From the NCBI GenBank assembly GCA_036389835.1, contig DASVWC010000105.1, positions 166,305-230,304 of the forward strand: 64,000 nucleotides of DNA, written 5' to 3'. Both the position numbers and the translations under genes were made by a program. Positions within the stretch are counted from its first letter, which is position 1. Every line of letters begins with the position of its first letter. This document shows positions 54,830 through 63,529 of this stretch, one piece after another. The notes under the pieces are model-generated. The model saw only the letters and a list, made by a program, of their open reading frames with translations. It was not told the DNA's origin and made no database searches. This stretch comes from AC-37 sp036389835 (GTDB lineage: Bacteria > Actinomycetota > Thermoleophilia > Solirubrobacterales > Thermoleophilaceae).

Positions 54830-56848
54830 TCAGTCGCCGGATGGGATCCGGAAGCCGCTGCGCTTGAGGACGAGCGAGCGGGTGGCGAGCCAGTCCCGGC
54901 CGTGGGGGTCGCCGAAGTCGAGCAGGGCGTGCACCGCCACGCACCCGCGCCGCCTGACCAGGCGCTCGGCGGACCCCGTCAGCCTCAGGTGGACGTAGTT
55001 CACCCGGCCGGCGCGGATGCGGAAGCGCGAGCGCGCGAGCGTCGCGCCCGGCTTCGTCCTGCAGGCGCCCGGTGCGGGCCGCAGCGCGGGGCTCTCGCGA
55101 CCGCCGAAGCCCGTGCCCGCCGCGGTGCGCAGCGACGCGACGCCCTTGCACGGCCGCGACTCCCGCCAGGCGCAGCGGATCGTGAGCCGCAGCGCGCGCC
55201 CCGGGTCGACCTTCACCTGGCGCCAGCGCGGCGTGCCCTCGCCGGCGAGCTCACAGTCGATCGCGATGGCGTCGGCGTAGTCCGCGTTCGCCGCGTCCAG
55301 CCCCCTGCCGCACCACACCTGGTCGGCGCCGGACATCTGCACGATGTGGCTGTGGTTCAGGAGCGCCGACCCGAACCGGCCGGCGCGCTCGCGCAGGTCG
55401 ACCTGGTCGTCGCCGGACCCCGCGAGCACGAAGTCGTCGCCGCCGCGCGGGACGATCGTGTCGGCGCCCGGCCCGCCGTCGATCGTGTCGTTGCCCTTCG
55501 CCCGCACCTGCTTCCCGGTCCCGGGATCCTCGTAGGAGTCCTGGCCGCCGTCGAGCTCGTCGTCGCCCCCGGCGCCGAGGATCACGTCGTCGTGCGCGCC
55601 GCCGTCGAGGACGTCCGCACCTCTGCCGCCCACGAGCCGGTCGTCGCCGAGGTAGCCGTCGATCGCGACCCCGTCCGGCCCGGCCACGATCTCGTCGTCG
55701 CCCGCGCTCCCCTCGAGCCGGTCGAAGCCGGGCTCGGCGCGGTCGCCCTCCTGCGACAGCGTTCCGCCGGCCTCGGAGTCGCTCAGGTCGATCCTCACCC
55801 CCTCGCTGCGGGAGCGGTAGCTGAGCGTGCTCTTGCCGCTCCCCGGCACGAGCTCGTCCGCACCCTCGCCGCCGTCGATCACCGCGTCGGCGGTCGAGCC
55901 CTCGAGGCGGTCCCGTCCGGGCCCGCCCTCGAGCACGTCGGGCTTTCCGCAGCAGCCCGCGAAGAAGTAGTTGCTCTGCCGGAACCAGGAGCCGCTCAGG
56001 CGATCGTCGCCGGGACCGCCGCGCAGCAGCGGGCCGCCGCGCATCGTGTCGTTGCCCTCGCCGCCGTCGGCCCAGACGGCGCCGCTGATGATGTCGTCGT
56101 CGCCGGGGCCGCCGGTGATGGTCGACTGGTTGCCGCCCGCCGCCATCGTGTCGTCGCCGTCGCCGCCGTCGAGGGTGCCGTCGTCGTGCGGGTAGTAGCC
56201 GGGGCCGACCGGCCAGACCTCGGCGCCCTCGTACATGTAGTCGTTGCCCGGGCCGCCGGTCACCATGTCGGGCGCGGGACCGCCGTCGACCACGTCGTCG
56301 CCCGGCCCGCCGTCGACCACGTCGAGCGAGTAGCCGTGGTAGGAGATCGCCACGTCGTTCCCCTCCCCCGCCTCGACGATCCCACCGCCGCGGAGACGGT
56401 CGTTGCCGCTACCGCCGCGAACGATCACGCCGAGCTTCTGCGGGTCGCTGCTGAAGGCGAGCGTGCGCACCTCGTCGTCGCCGTCGCCGGCCTCGACGGT
56501 CATCCGCGGGTGGGGCCGCCCGTCGTGGATCAGCAGGTCGTAGGTGTCCAGCCTGTCGTTGCCGTCCCCGAGGTCGAAGTCCACCCGCTGGAGCGCGACG
56601 CCGCCGAGCGGACACTCTACGCCGCCCCCGCTGACGATGCGGCAGCCAGGACCCGCCGAGAGCACCGCGCCCGCGTCGCGGAAGGTGACGCTGGCCTCGC
56701 TCGCCGAGGCGACGACGTCGTTCGCCTCGGTCGGGCCGGCGCGCAGGGAGAAGCTGCCGGCGCCGCCGCTGACGCTGGCGGCCTGGGCACCGGCGGGAGC
56801 CGCGAGCAGGGCCAGCGCCAGCGGAAGGAGACGTAGGCTTCGCGCCAT
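54830..56848 (-). CDS. Secreted calcium-binding repeat (RTX-type) protein, second copy
   Basis: ATG 56848 gives 672 residues: signal peptide ending around APAGAQA, then RTX-type repeats (GGSGNDRLRGGG, GGPGDDVVDGGP, GGPGNDYMYEG, GGDGDDTMAAGG and others) and the C-terminal RVNYVHLRLTGSAERLVRRRG domain shared with the 51300 gene. The two proteins are diverged paralogues. Its ATG lies in the CCATGG also used by the opposite-strand alkyltransferase-like gene. Confidence 0.85.
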   Translation of the reverse strand: MARSLRLLPLALALLAAPAGAQAASVSGGAGSFSLRAGPTEANDVVASASEASVTFRDAGAVLSAGPGCRIVSGGGVECPLGGVALQRVDFDLGDGNDRLDTYDLLIHDGRPHPRMTVEAGDGDDEVRTLAFSSDPQKLGVIVRGGSGNDRLRGGGIVEAGEGNDVAISYHGYSLDVVDGGPGDDVVDGGPAPDMVTGGPGNDYMYEGAEVWPVGPGYYPHDDGTLDGGDGDDTMAAGGNQSTITGGPGDDDIISGAVWADGGEGNDTMRGGPLLRGGPGDDRLSGSWFRQSNYFFAGCCGKPDVLEGGPGRDRLEGSTADAVIDGGEGADELVPGSGKSTLSYRSRSEGVRIDLSDSEAGGTLSQEGDRAEPGFDRLEGSAGDDEIVAGPDGVAIDGYLGDDRLVGGRGADVLDGGAHDDVILGAGGDDELDGGQDSYEDPGTGKQVRAKGNDTIDGGPGADTIVPRGGDDFVLAGSGDDQVDLRERAGRFGSALLNHSHIVQMSGADQVWCGRGLDAANADYADAIAIDCELAGEGTPRWRQVKVDPGRALRLTIRCAWRESRPCKGVASLRTAAGTGFGGRESPALRPAPGACRTKPGATLARSRFRIRAGRVNYVHLRLTGSAERLVRRRGCVAVHALLDFGDPHGRDWLATRSLVLKRSGFRIPSGD

Positions 56849-57140
56849 GGACCTCGACAACCCACGCGCGGCCGCGGTGCTGCGGCGCGCACGGGCGGTT
56901 CCGGAGGGCTTCGTGACCACCTACGGCGACCTCAGCCCGGGCGCACCGCGCTTCGCCGGCTCGGTGCTGGCGGCCGTGCGCGACCCGTCGATCCCGTGGC
57001 AGCGCGTGGTCCGCGCCGACGGCTCGCTCGCCAAGGGCGAGCGCCAGCGCCGGCTGCTCGAGGAGGAGGGCGTGCCGTTCGCGCGCGAGCGCGTGGACAT
57101 GGAGCGCGCCTGGATCCCCGTCCGCGACCTCATCGGCTAG
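56847..57140 (+). CDS. atl: Alkyltransferase-like protein (ATL)
   Basis: ATG 56847 gives 97 residues of the MGMT C-terminal fold: VPEGFVTTYGDLSPGAPRFA (Tyr and recognition helix), GSVLAAVRDPSIPWQRVVRADGSLA in parts, and LEEEGVPFARERVDM. The active-site PCHRV of O6-alkylguanine transferase is PWQRV here, so Trp replaces the catalytic Cys. Such ATL proteins bind alkylated DNA without repairing it and hand it to nucleotide excision repair. Its start overlaps that of the divergent calcium-repeat gene. Confidence 0.8.
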   Translation: MDLDNPRAAAVLRRARAVPEGFVTTYGDLSPGAPRFAGSVLAAVRDPSIPWQRVVRADGSLAKGERQRRLLEEEGVPFARERVDMERAWIPVRDLIG

Positions 57141-58768
57141 CCGGAGCAGCCGAGCCGGCGCTCGATCCCGAGCTGCGCGAGCCGGCGCCTCACCGCCCGC
57201 CGCCGCCTCGCCTCGCGGCGCGAGACGCGTGACGACGCCCGCAGCCCGCGCCAGACGCTCGCCGGCAGGCGCGTGCTGGGCAGCTTGGCGCCGTCGGCCT
57301 GCTCACCGGGGAAGCGGCGCAGCCAGGCCAGCACGCCGCGGCCGACGCCGAACCCGGAGGCGGTGTCCATCGCCACGCGCGTGCGGTGCGTGAAGAGCAC
57401 GGAGCTGCCCGACTCGCCGTAGGGGTCCCTCCGCTCCTCGAGCAGCGCGCCGCGGGCGAGGCTGAGCTTGTTCCCGCGCCGCCCTGCGCCGCGCAGCCCA
57501 CCGGTCTCGCAGAGGTCGGCGTTCTCCACGAACAGGAAGTCGCCGCAAGCGTCGGGGTCGAAGTGCCCGCAGTCGAGGTAGCCGAACGTGAGCGAATGGG
57601 AATCGCCGGCCACCCTCGTGAGCAGCAGGCCGTTCGGCGCGATCCGGCCGAGCCACCACGACGAGAACGTGTGCCGGAGCTCCTCGGGCATGCCGGTCTC
57701 GACCAGCGGCTCGCGCGGCACCGCGCCGCAGCCGCCGGGGTCGCTCGACAGCCCGGGGTCGCGCTCGAAGGCCGGCTCCTCGCTCCACGCGGTGCCGTTG
57801 GTCAGCCAGGTGACGCACGACCCATCCGCCCGCATCGAGTAGAGCTCCGGAGGCGACTCGTCCACGTCGGCCTGGGCCGTGTTGCGATCGCTGTGGAAGG
57901 CGATCCGCAGCCCGTCGCCGGACCACGACGGCGAGCCGTCGTCGGCGAGGCTCCTGGTCAGGCGCAGGCGCCCCGACCCGTCGTCGTTCGCGACGACGAT
58001 CTCGCCGCTGCCGTAGCAGGTCTCGGTGCACGCTCGCCCGGAGTCGCGCTCGTACTGCGACGTGTAGGCGATCCGGTCGCCGCTCGGCGCCCACGCGCCC
58101 TCGTCGCCGTTCCTCGCCACCCGTCGCGCCGCGCCGCCGGCGCTGGGGACGACGAAGAGCTCCGCCGGCCCGTCGGTGTCCCCGAAGGCGAAGCGGGTGA
58201 AGAGGAGGCGGTCACCGGACGGGGACCAGGCGGGCCGCTCGAAGTGCCAGAGCTCGTCTCGCAGACCGCCGCTGTCGGAGTGGTGCACGCGCAGGTCGGA
58301 GCCGTCGGACGCGACGGAGACCAGCGCGGCGGTGACCCGCTCCCGCTCCTCGTCGTAGGCGTTGCTGGCGAAGGCGATGCGCGAGCCGTCGGGGGACCAG
58401 GTCGGGGCGCTCTGCTCCGTGTCGGGCGCGACCCCGGGCGTGAGCTGGCGCAGTCCCGTGCCGTCGCTGTTCACGAGCCAGACCTGCACCCGCTCCGACC
58501 GGAAGCTCCAGCGGCTGAAGGCGATCGTCCGCCCGTCGGGCGACCAGGCCGGGTCCTCGTCGAGGGTGTCCCTGCCCTTCGAGGTCAGCTTGCGGCGGTC
58601 CGAGCCGTCGGCGGCGATCGTGTGGATCGCGTCGCCGGCCGTGAACGCGATCCGCGCGAGGGGCGGCGGATCCGCGGGCGGTGCCTGCGCCGGGGCGCCG
58701 GCGGCGGCCGGCACCAGCGCCGCCGCGGCGGCCACCGCGACGAGCCTCCTTACGCGCCTCTGCCCCAC
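57137..58768 (-). CDS. Secreted WD40-like beta-propeller protein
   Basis: A 543-residue protein with a signal peptide (about 1-30). Residues 35-330 contain five PD40 blades of the form DPAWSPDGRTIAFSRW, PTWSPDGSRIAFASN, RPAWSPSGDRLLFTRF and SPSWSGDGLRIAFHSD, as in TolB. The C-terminal 200 residues hold three Cys pairs and a basic tail (SRREARRRRAVRRRL). It is extracellular; its role is unknown. It overlaps the 3' end of the alkyltransferase-like gene by 4 bp on the opposite strand. Confidence 0.72.
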   Translation of the reverse strand: MGQRRVRRLVAVAAAAALVPAAAGAPAQAPPADPPPLARIAFTAGDAIHTIAADGSDRRKLTSKGRDTLDEDPAWSPDGRTIAFSRWSFRSERVQVWLVNSDGTGLRQLTPGVAPDTEQSAPTWSPDGSRIAFASNAYDEERERVTAALVSVASDGSDLRVHHSDSGGLRDELWHFERPAWSPSGDRLLFTRFAFGDTDGPAELFVVPSAGGAARRVARNGDEGAWAPSGDRIAYTSQYERDSGRACTETCYGSGEIVVANDDGSGRLRLTRSLADDGSPSWSGDGLRIAFHSDRNTAQADVDESPPELYSMRADGSCVTWLTNGTAWSEEPAFERDPGLSSDPGGCGAVPREPLVETGMPEELRHTFSSWWLGRIAPNGLLLTRVAGDSHSLTFGYLDCGHFDPDACGDFLFVENADLCETGGLRGAGRRGNKLSLARGALLEERRDPYGESGSSVLFTHRTRVAMDTASGFGVGRGVLAWLRRFPGEQADGAKLPSTRLPASVWRGLRASSRVSRREARRRRAVRRRLAQLGIERRLGCSG

Positions 58769-58810
58769 GCGTCCAGGCTAGCTCGGGCGCGCCAGGGCCG
58801 CGCCGCCCGG

Positions 58811-59779
58811 TCAGAGCGCGGCCAGGCGCCGCCCGGCGCTGCGCAGGCGGCGCCTGGTGCCGGCCTCGGTCACCGTCGAGAGGTCGATCAGGCGCGCCTC
58901 GAACGGCTCCAGCTCGTCGCGCCCCACCACCGCGTGGCAGGCCACGCCGGCCTGGCGGCAGCGCGTGGCCACCTCGAAGACCGCCTTGCCGGCCAGCGTC
59001 TGGCGGTCGATCCGCCCCTCGCCGGTGACCACGAAGCGCGCCGCGCGCATGCGGTCGTCGAACCCGATCGTGTCGAGCACGAACGCCGCACCGGGCACGA
59101 GGCTCGCGCCGCCGTGGGCCCACAGCCCGCCCGCGAGGCCCCCGGCCGCGCCGGTCATCGGCACGCCGCGCGGGTCGCGCGGGGCGGCGCGGGCGAGGCG
59201 CGCGAGGCGGCGCTCGAGCCGCCTCACGGTGGCGGCGTCGGCCCCCTTCTGCGGCCCGAACACGCTGGGCGCGAGCTCCCACGGGGTCCGCACGTCGCAG
59301 GCGACCACCAGCCGCGGCTCGGCGCCGGCCTCGTCGAGCGCCGCGAGCGCGCCCGCCCCGCCGTCGATCGTGGCCGAGCCGCCCGCGGTCACGATCACCT
59401 CGCGCGCGCCGCCGGCCGCCGCGGCCGCGATCAGCTCGCCGGTCCCGCGCGTGCTCGCGGCGAAGGCGTCGCGCTCGTGCTCGGCGACGAGCCCCAGCCC
59501 GCTCGCCTGCGCCATCTCCACGACGGCCCGCTCGCCGCCGTCGATCAGCGCGTACTCGGCCTCGACCGGCCGCCCGAGCGGGTCGGCGACCGTGGCGGTG
59601 CGCCGCTCGCCTCCCAGCGCCGCGACCAGCGCGTCCATCGTGCCCTCGCCGCCGTCGCCCACCGGCAGCTCGACCGGGTCGGCGCCGCCGTCGCGCAGGC
59701 CGGCCGCGACCGCGGCCGCGACCTCCGCCGCCGGCAGCGTGCCCTTGAACGAGTCGGGCGCGACGAGGACGGCGTTCAC
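58811..59779 (-). CDS. glxK: Glycerate kinase (GarK/GlxK family)
   Basis: A 322-residue member of the type 1 glycerate kinase family. Key segments are VLVAPDSFKGTLPAAEVAAA, VGDGGEGTMDALVAAL, TVADPLGRPVEAEYALIDGG, VTAGGSATIDGGAGALAAL and FVVTGEGRIDRQTLAGKAVFE. It is shorter than most (about 370 residues), mainly at the C-terminal end. It phosphorylates glycerate and links to glyoxylate metabolism through glycerate, fitting the glc-aceB operon. Its start overlaps the macro-domain gene by 4 bp. Confidence 0.85.
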   Translation of the reverse strand: MNAVLVAPDSFKGTLPAAEVAAAVAAGLRDGGADPVELPVGDGGEGTMDALVAALGGERRTATVADPLGRPVEAEYALIDGGERAVVEMAQASGLGLVAEHERDAFAASTRGTGELIAAAAAGGAREVIVTAGGSATIDGGAGALAALDEAGAEPRLVVACDVRTPWELAPSVFGPQKGADAATVRRLERRLARLARAAPRDPRGVPMTGAAGGLAGGLWAHGGASLVPGAAFVLDTIGFDDRMRAARFVVTGEGRIDRQTLAGKAVFEVATRCRQAGVACHAVVGRDELEPFEARLIDLSTVTEAGTRRRLRSAGRRLAAL

Positions 59780-60309
59780 GCGCCGCCGGTCGTGTCGGAC
59801 GCCGCTTCGGACGCCCCGCCGGCCGCGTCGCGGAACGCGCGCTCGGCCTCGTCTCCGCGGACCGCGAACACGACCCGCTCGAGCGAGCCGCCCTCGGGAT
59901 GCGCGCGGACCGCGCCGACCATGATCCGCGCCGCCTCCGCGAGCGGGAAGCCGCCTACGCCGGTACCGAACGCGACCAGGGCGAGCGACCGGGCGCCCAG
60001 CTCGCCCGCGCGTGCGAGCGCCGCGGCCGTCGCTCGCTCGATCGTCTCGGCCGACGTCGGCCCGCCCAGCTCCATCGTTGCCGCGTGGACGACCCAGCGG
60101 GCCGGCATCGCCCCAGCCGTGGTCGCGACCGCCTCGCCCAGCCCGATCGGCGCCCGCTCGCGCGACTCGCGCTCGAGCTCCGGTCCGGCCGCCCGCGCGA
60201 TCGCCGCCGCCACGCCGCCGCCATGGCGCAGCTCGGTGTTCGCGGCGTTGGCGACGGCGTCGACCTCGAGCTGGGTCACGTCGGCCTGGATGACGTCAAT
60301 CGTGCGCAT
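59776..60309 (-). CDS. Macro-domain protein
   Basis: A 177-residue macro domain: VDAVANAANTELRHGGGVAAAI is the ADP-ribose binding opening, with HAATMELGGPTSAETI, SLALVAFGTGVGGFPLAEAAR and IMVGAVRAHP completing the fold. These proteins hydrolyse or bind ADP-ribose derivatives such as O-acetyl-ADP-ribose. It is coupled to the glycerate kinase gene by a 4-bp overlap. The C-terminal 25 residues are Ala/Gly-rich and variable. Confidence 0.88.
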   Translation of the reverse strand: MRTIDVIQADVTQLEVDAVANAANTELRHGGGVAAAIARAAGPELERESRERAPIGLGEAVATTAGAMPARWVVHAATMELGGPTSAETIERATAAALARAGELGARSLALVAFGTGVGGFPLAEAARIMVGAVRAHPEGGSLERVVFAVRGDEAERAFRDAAGGASEAASDTTGGA

Positions 60310-60324
60310 GGCGGGGCGCGGGCG

Positions 60325-61827
60325 CTAGCCCACGACCCGCACGTATACCGTCCGGCGCGTCTCGTTGCCGGCGGCGTCGCGCGCGATCACGACCGCCTTC
60401 ACGAGCGGCCGGGCCCCGCGCGCCACCCGCCGGGCCAGCGCGTCGCGCATCGCCTTCGGCAGCCTCAGCTTGAGCCGCGGCCGCTCGCCGGCGGGCGCGA
60501 GGCGGATGACCGGGCGGAAGCTCCACTTGCGCGTGCGCCCGGCGATCCGCAGGCGTGCGTTGGCCTCGGTCGTCAGGCCGCAGTCCTCGTCGCAGCGGGC
60601 GGCGAGGTACGCGGCGCGCTTCGCGATCAGCCGCTGGTGCCGGGCGTAGGAGACCTCGAGCGCGGGCGCGAGGGTGTCCGCGGGGGGCCCGCCGCCCGGG
60701 TCGCCGCCGCCGGGATCACCGCCACCCGGGCTGCCGCCGCAGGGCGTGAACGGGCCGTCGTCCACCCGCGCCACGGTGCCGGCGATCGAGACCGCGTACA
60801 CGTGACCGCACGAGTCCTCGCCGAACGCGACCATGTTGCCGAGCTCGAGCTCCTCCTCGCGGTCGTCGCTCGCGGAGGGCTGCGCGAGCGCGATCGAGCG
60901 CAGGCGCGAGCGGCACAGGTCGGCGTACAGGTAGCGGCCCGCGAGCGTGGGCAGGGTGGGGTCGCGCACGACGTAGCCGCCAACCACGCCGCACCCGAAG
61001 CTCGTGCTGTCGTAGTCGAAGACCGGCGGGGTGTGGCTGGCGACGACGCACTTCGGCCCGGTCGTCCCCTCCCAGCACGGCCAGCCGTAGTTGGAGCCCG
61101 CCGCCGTCCCGCTCGGCGCGAAGTCGATCTCCTCGCGCGTGCCGGCGCCCACGTCCCCGATCGTCAGGTCGCCCGTCGCGCGGTCGAACGAGAAGCGCCA
61201 CGGGTTCCGCAGGCCCGACGCCCAGATCTGGGGCGGCGCGCCGCTCGCCGGGTCGATCCGCAGGACCTTGCCGAGCAGGGTGCCCGGGTCCTGGGCGTCG
61301 TTCGGGTCCACGGCGCCGTCGCCGGTCGCGGCCCAGACCATCCCGTCGGGGCCGGTCTGGAGCTGACCGCCGTTGTGGTTGGTGGCGGTCGGGTGCGGTA
61401 TCTCCACCAGCGTCCGCCGCGCCGCCGGGTCGGCGGCGTCGGGCGTGGCCTCGGGCCGGGTGAACTCGACGATCTTGATCCGCGACCCGTCGCCCTGGGC
61501 CGGGTCCTCGGCCGTGAAGTACGCGTAGAAGCGCCGGCTGGTGGCGTAGTCGCGCGCGAACGCGATCGAGAGCAGGCCCTCCTCGCCGTCGTCGTCGACC
61601 TCCTCGCGGATGTCTAGGAACACCTGCGGCGCCCCGCCGTCGACCATCACCTTCACCATGCCGGCCTTCTCCACCACGAACAGCCGGTGCGGGTCCTCGG
61701 GCGGCGCGGCCGCATAGACCGGCTGGTCGAAGCTGCCGACCGGCGTGAGGCGCGGGGCGGCCATGGAGGACGGGGCGGCCGCCAGCCCCGCCAGCAGCAG
61801 CGCGAGGACGGCGCCCCGGAGGCTCAT
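60325..61827 (-). CDS. PQQ-dependent sugar dehydrogenase-like secreted protein
   Basis: ATG 61827 gives 500 residues with a signal peptide (SLRGAVLALLLAGLAAAPS). The six-blade soluble glucose dehydrogenase fold is indicated by PVYAAAPPEDPHRLFVVEKAG, DDDGEEGLLSIAFARDY, TATNHNGGQLQTGPDG with the catalytic His, ASGLRNPWRFSFDRATGDLTIGDVG in parts and YGWPCWEG. A Pro/Gly linker and a C-terminal basic beta module follow. The start overlaps the ligase stop. The sugar or aldose substrate is not determined. Confidence 0.8.
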   Translation of the reverse strand: MSLRGAVLALLLAGLAAAPSSMAAPRLTPVGSFDQPVYAAAPPEDPHRLFVVEKAGMVKVMVDGGAPQVFLDIREEVDDDGEEGLLSIAFARDYATSRRFYAYFTAEDPAQGDGSRIKIVEFTRPEATPDAADPAARRTLVEIPHPTATNHNGGQLQTGPDGMVWAATGDGAVDPNDAQDPGTLLGKVLRIDPASGAPPQIWASGLRNPWRFSFDRATGDLTIGDVGAGTREEIDFAPSGTAAGSNYGWPCWEGTTGPKCVVASHTPPVFDYDSTSFGCGVVGGYVVRDPTLPTLAGRYLYADLCRSRLRSIALAQPSASDDREEELELGNMVAFGEDSCGHVYAVSIAGTVARVDDGPFTPCGGSPGGGDPGGGDPGGGPPADTLAPALEVSYARHQRLIAKRAAYLAARCDEDCGLTTEANARLRIAGRTRKWSFRPVIRLAPAGERPRLKLRLPKAMRDALARRVARGARPLVKAVVIARDAAGNETRRTVYVRVVG

Positions 61828-62786
61828 GCCCGCAGCTGCTCGAGCCGGCACTCGGAGGGGTCCTTGTCGTCGCGCCAGCGGCGGAACTTCGCGCCGTGGC
61901 GGATCCGCCGCCCGGTGATGTGGTCGAACCCGATCTCGGCGACCAGCTCCGGCCGCAGCCCCTCCCAGACGAGCTCCTCGTCGGACTTCCAGCGGCTGGG
62001 CTCGCCGGTCCCCCGCTCGTAGGTCCGGTACGGCTCCAGGTAGCCGACGAGCTCGCGCTTCTGCTTCGCCGTGAACCCGGACGTGTGGCCGACGGTGTGG
62101 AGCGCGCCGTCGTCGTCGTAGAGGCCGAGGATCAGCGACCCGACGGTCCCCGGCTCCTTGCCGAAGCGGAACGCCTGCACGACCACGTCCGCCGTCCGGA
62201 TTCGCTTGATCTTGACCATCCCGGTTCGCTCTCCCGGTAGGTAGAACGCATCGGAGCGCTTCGCAATCACGCCCTCCGACTGACCGGTCAGCCAGGCGCC
62301 GGCGGCGTCGGCGTCGTCGGTGGCTGGCGTGAGCTGCACCTCGGAGCCCTCGATCGCGGCGGCCAGGCGCTCGCGGCGCTCCGTGTAGGGCAGCTCGAGC
62401 AGGATCTCGTCGCCGAGCGCCAGCAGGTCGAACGCGACGAACGCGGCCGGCGTCTGCTCCGCGAGCATGTCGACGCGCGACTTGGCCGGGTGGATGCGCT
62501 GGCCGAGCAGGTCGAACTCCTGGATCCCGTCGACGACCACGATCAGCTCGCCGTCGAGCACGATCCGCTCGTCGCCCAGCGTGCGCACCAGGGGCTCGAT
62601 CTCCGGGAAGTAGCGGTTCATCGGCTTGCCGTTGCGGCTCTGGAGGTGCACGTCGTCGCCGTCGCGGAAGACGATCGTGCGGAAGCCGTCCCACTTGGGC
62701 TCGTAGCACCAGCCCTCGCCGCCCGGGAGGTCCTTGGCGGAGCGGGCGAGCTGCGGCTTGACCGGCGGCTTGAGGGGGAGAGCCAC
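61824..62786 (-). CDS. ligC: ATP-dependent DNA ligase (LigC type)
   Basis: A 320-residue ligase with adenylation and OB domains but no polymerase or nuclease modules. The nucleotidyl Lys is in EPKWDGFR (Lys31). Further motifs are LDGELIVV, FVAFDLLALGDE, GVIAKR and TGMVKIKR. It seals nicks in DNA. LigC-type enzymes in actinobacteria work in end joining or base excision repair. It is followed by the sugar dehydrogenase with a 4-bp overlap and faces the DtxR-type gene. Confidence 0.9.
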   Translation of the reverse strand: MALPLKPPVKPQLARSAKDLPGGEGWCYEPKWDGFRTIVFRDGDDVHLQSRNGKPMNRYFPEIEPLVRTLGDERIVLDGELIVVVDGIQEFDLLGQRIHPAKSRVDMLAEQTPAAFVAFDLLALGDEILLELPYTERRERLAAAIEGSEVQLTPATDDADAAGAWLTGQSEGVIAKRSDAFYLPGERTGMVKIKRIRTADVVVQAFRFGKEPGTVGSLILGLYDDDGALHTVGHTSGFTAKQKRELVGYLEPYRTYERGTGEPSRWKSDEELVWEGLRPELVAEIGFDHITGRRIRHGAKFRRWRDDKDPSECRLEQLRA

Positions 62787-62803
62787 TGGTCCCCAGGGAT
62801 AGC

Positions 62804-63526
62804 ATGACCGGCATGTCCTCGCAGCAGGCGACAGTCGCGGAGGAGGAGTACCTCCAGACGATCTACTGGCTCTACGAGGCCGGGTTGCCCATGACCGCGG
62901 CGAACGTCGTGCGCGCCATGCAGGTCTCCGCGCCGACGGTGCACGAGATGGTCGGCCGGCTCGAGCGCGACGGCTACATCGTCCGCGCCGGCGACCGCTC
63001 GATCGAGTTCACCGAGGAGGGCCGCGAGCACGCCGCCGGGGTCGTGCGCCGCCACCGGCTGATCGAGCGCTTCCTCACCGACGTGCTCGGCATCCCCTGG
63101 GACGAGGTCCACGAGGAGGCCGAGCGCCTCGAGCACGCGATGTCGCCGGTGCTCGAGGAGCGGATGCTCGCCGCGATCGGCGACGCCCGCACCTGCCCGC
63201 ACGGGCATCCGATCGAGGTCGGCGCCCGCCTGCCCGGCGTCCCGCTGGCGGATGTCGAGGAGGGCGCCAGCGTCCGCGTGCTGCGCTTCGAGAACGAGGC
63301 CGAGGACCTGCTCCACTACCTCAAGGGGACGGGGCTCCACCCCGGGCTCGAGGGCACGCTCGCCGCGTCCGGCGACGACGAGGTGGCCGTCGAGGCCGGC
63401 GGCGCCCGGCACGTCCTCACCCGCAGCGTGGCCGAGACCGTCACCGTCACGGCCGACCCGTCGCCACCCCCGCGCGTGGCGCTGCCCGAGCAGCTCGTGC
63501 TCGCCCGGGAGCGCTACGGGCGCTAG
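62804..63526 (+). CDS. DtxR/MntR-family metal-dependent repressor
   Basis: A 240-residue regulator. The N-terminal winged helix is EEEYLQTIYWLYEAGLPMTA, VVRAMQVSAPTVHEMVGRLE and YIVRAGDRSIEFTEEG. The metal-binding dimerisation domain has RRHRLIERFLTDVLGIPWDEV, EEAERLEHAMSP and DARTCPHGHPI. The last 70 residues resemble the SH3-like domain. It would repress iron or manganese uptake genes when metal is present. TAGCAT at about 62801 overlaps the start region, so ATG 62813 is a possible alternative. Confidence 0.88.
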   Translation: MTGMSSQQATVAEEEYLQTIYWLYEAGLPMTAANVVRAMQVSAPTVHEMVGRLERDGYIVRAGDRSIEFTEEGREHAAGVVRRHRLIERFLTDVLGIPWDEVHEEAERLEHAMSPVLEERMLAAIGDARTCPHGHPIEVGARLPGVPLADVEEGASVRVLRFENEAEDLLHYLKGTGLHPGLEGTLAASGDDEVAVEAGGARHVLTRSVAETVTVTADPSPPPRVALPEQLVLARERYGR

Positions 63527-63529
63527 TAG

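Noticed and set aside
61828..62814. Extension of the sugar dehydrogenase frame through the ligase gene
   Set aside because: The ligase is in another frame on the same strand with all its motifs, and ATG 61827 has a proper signal peptide behind it.
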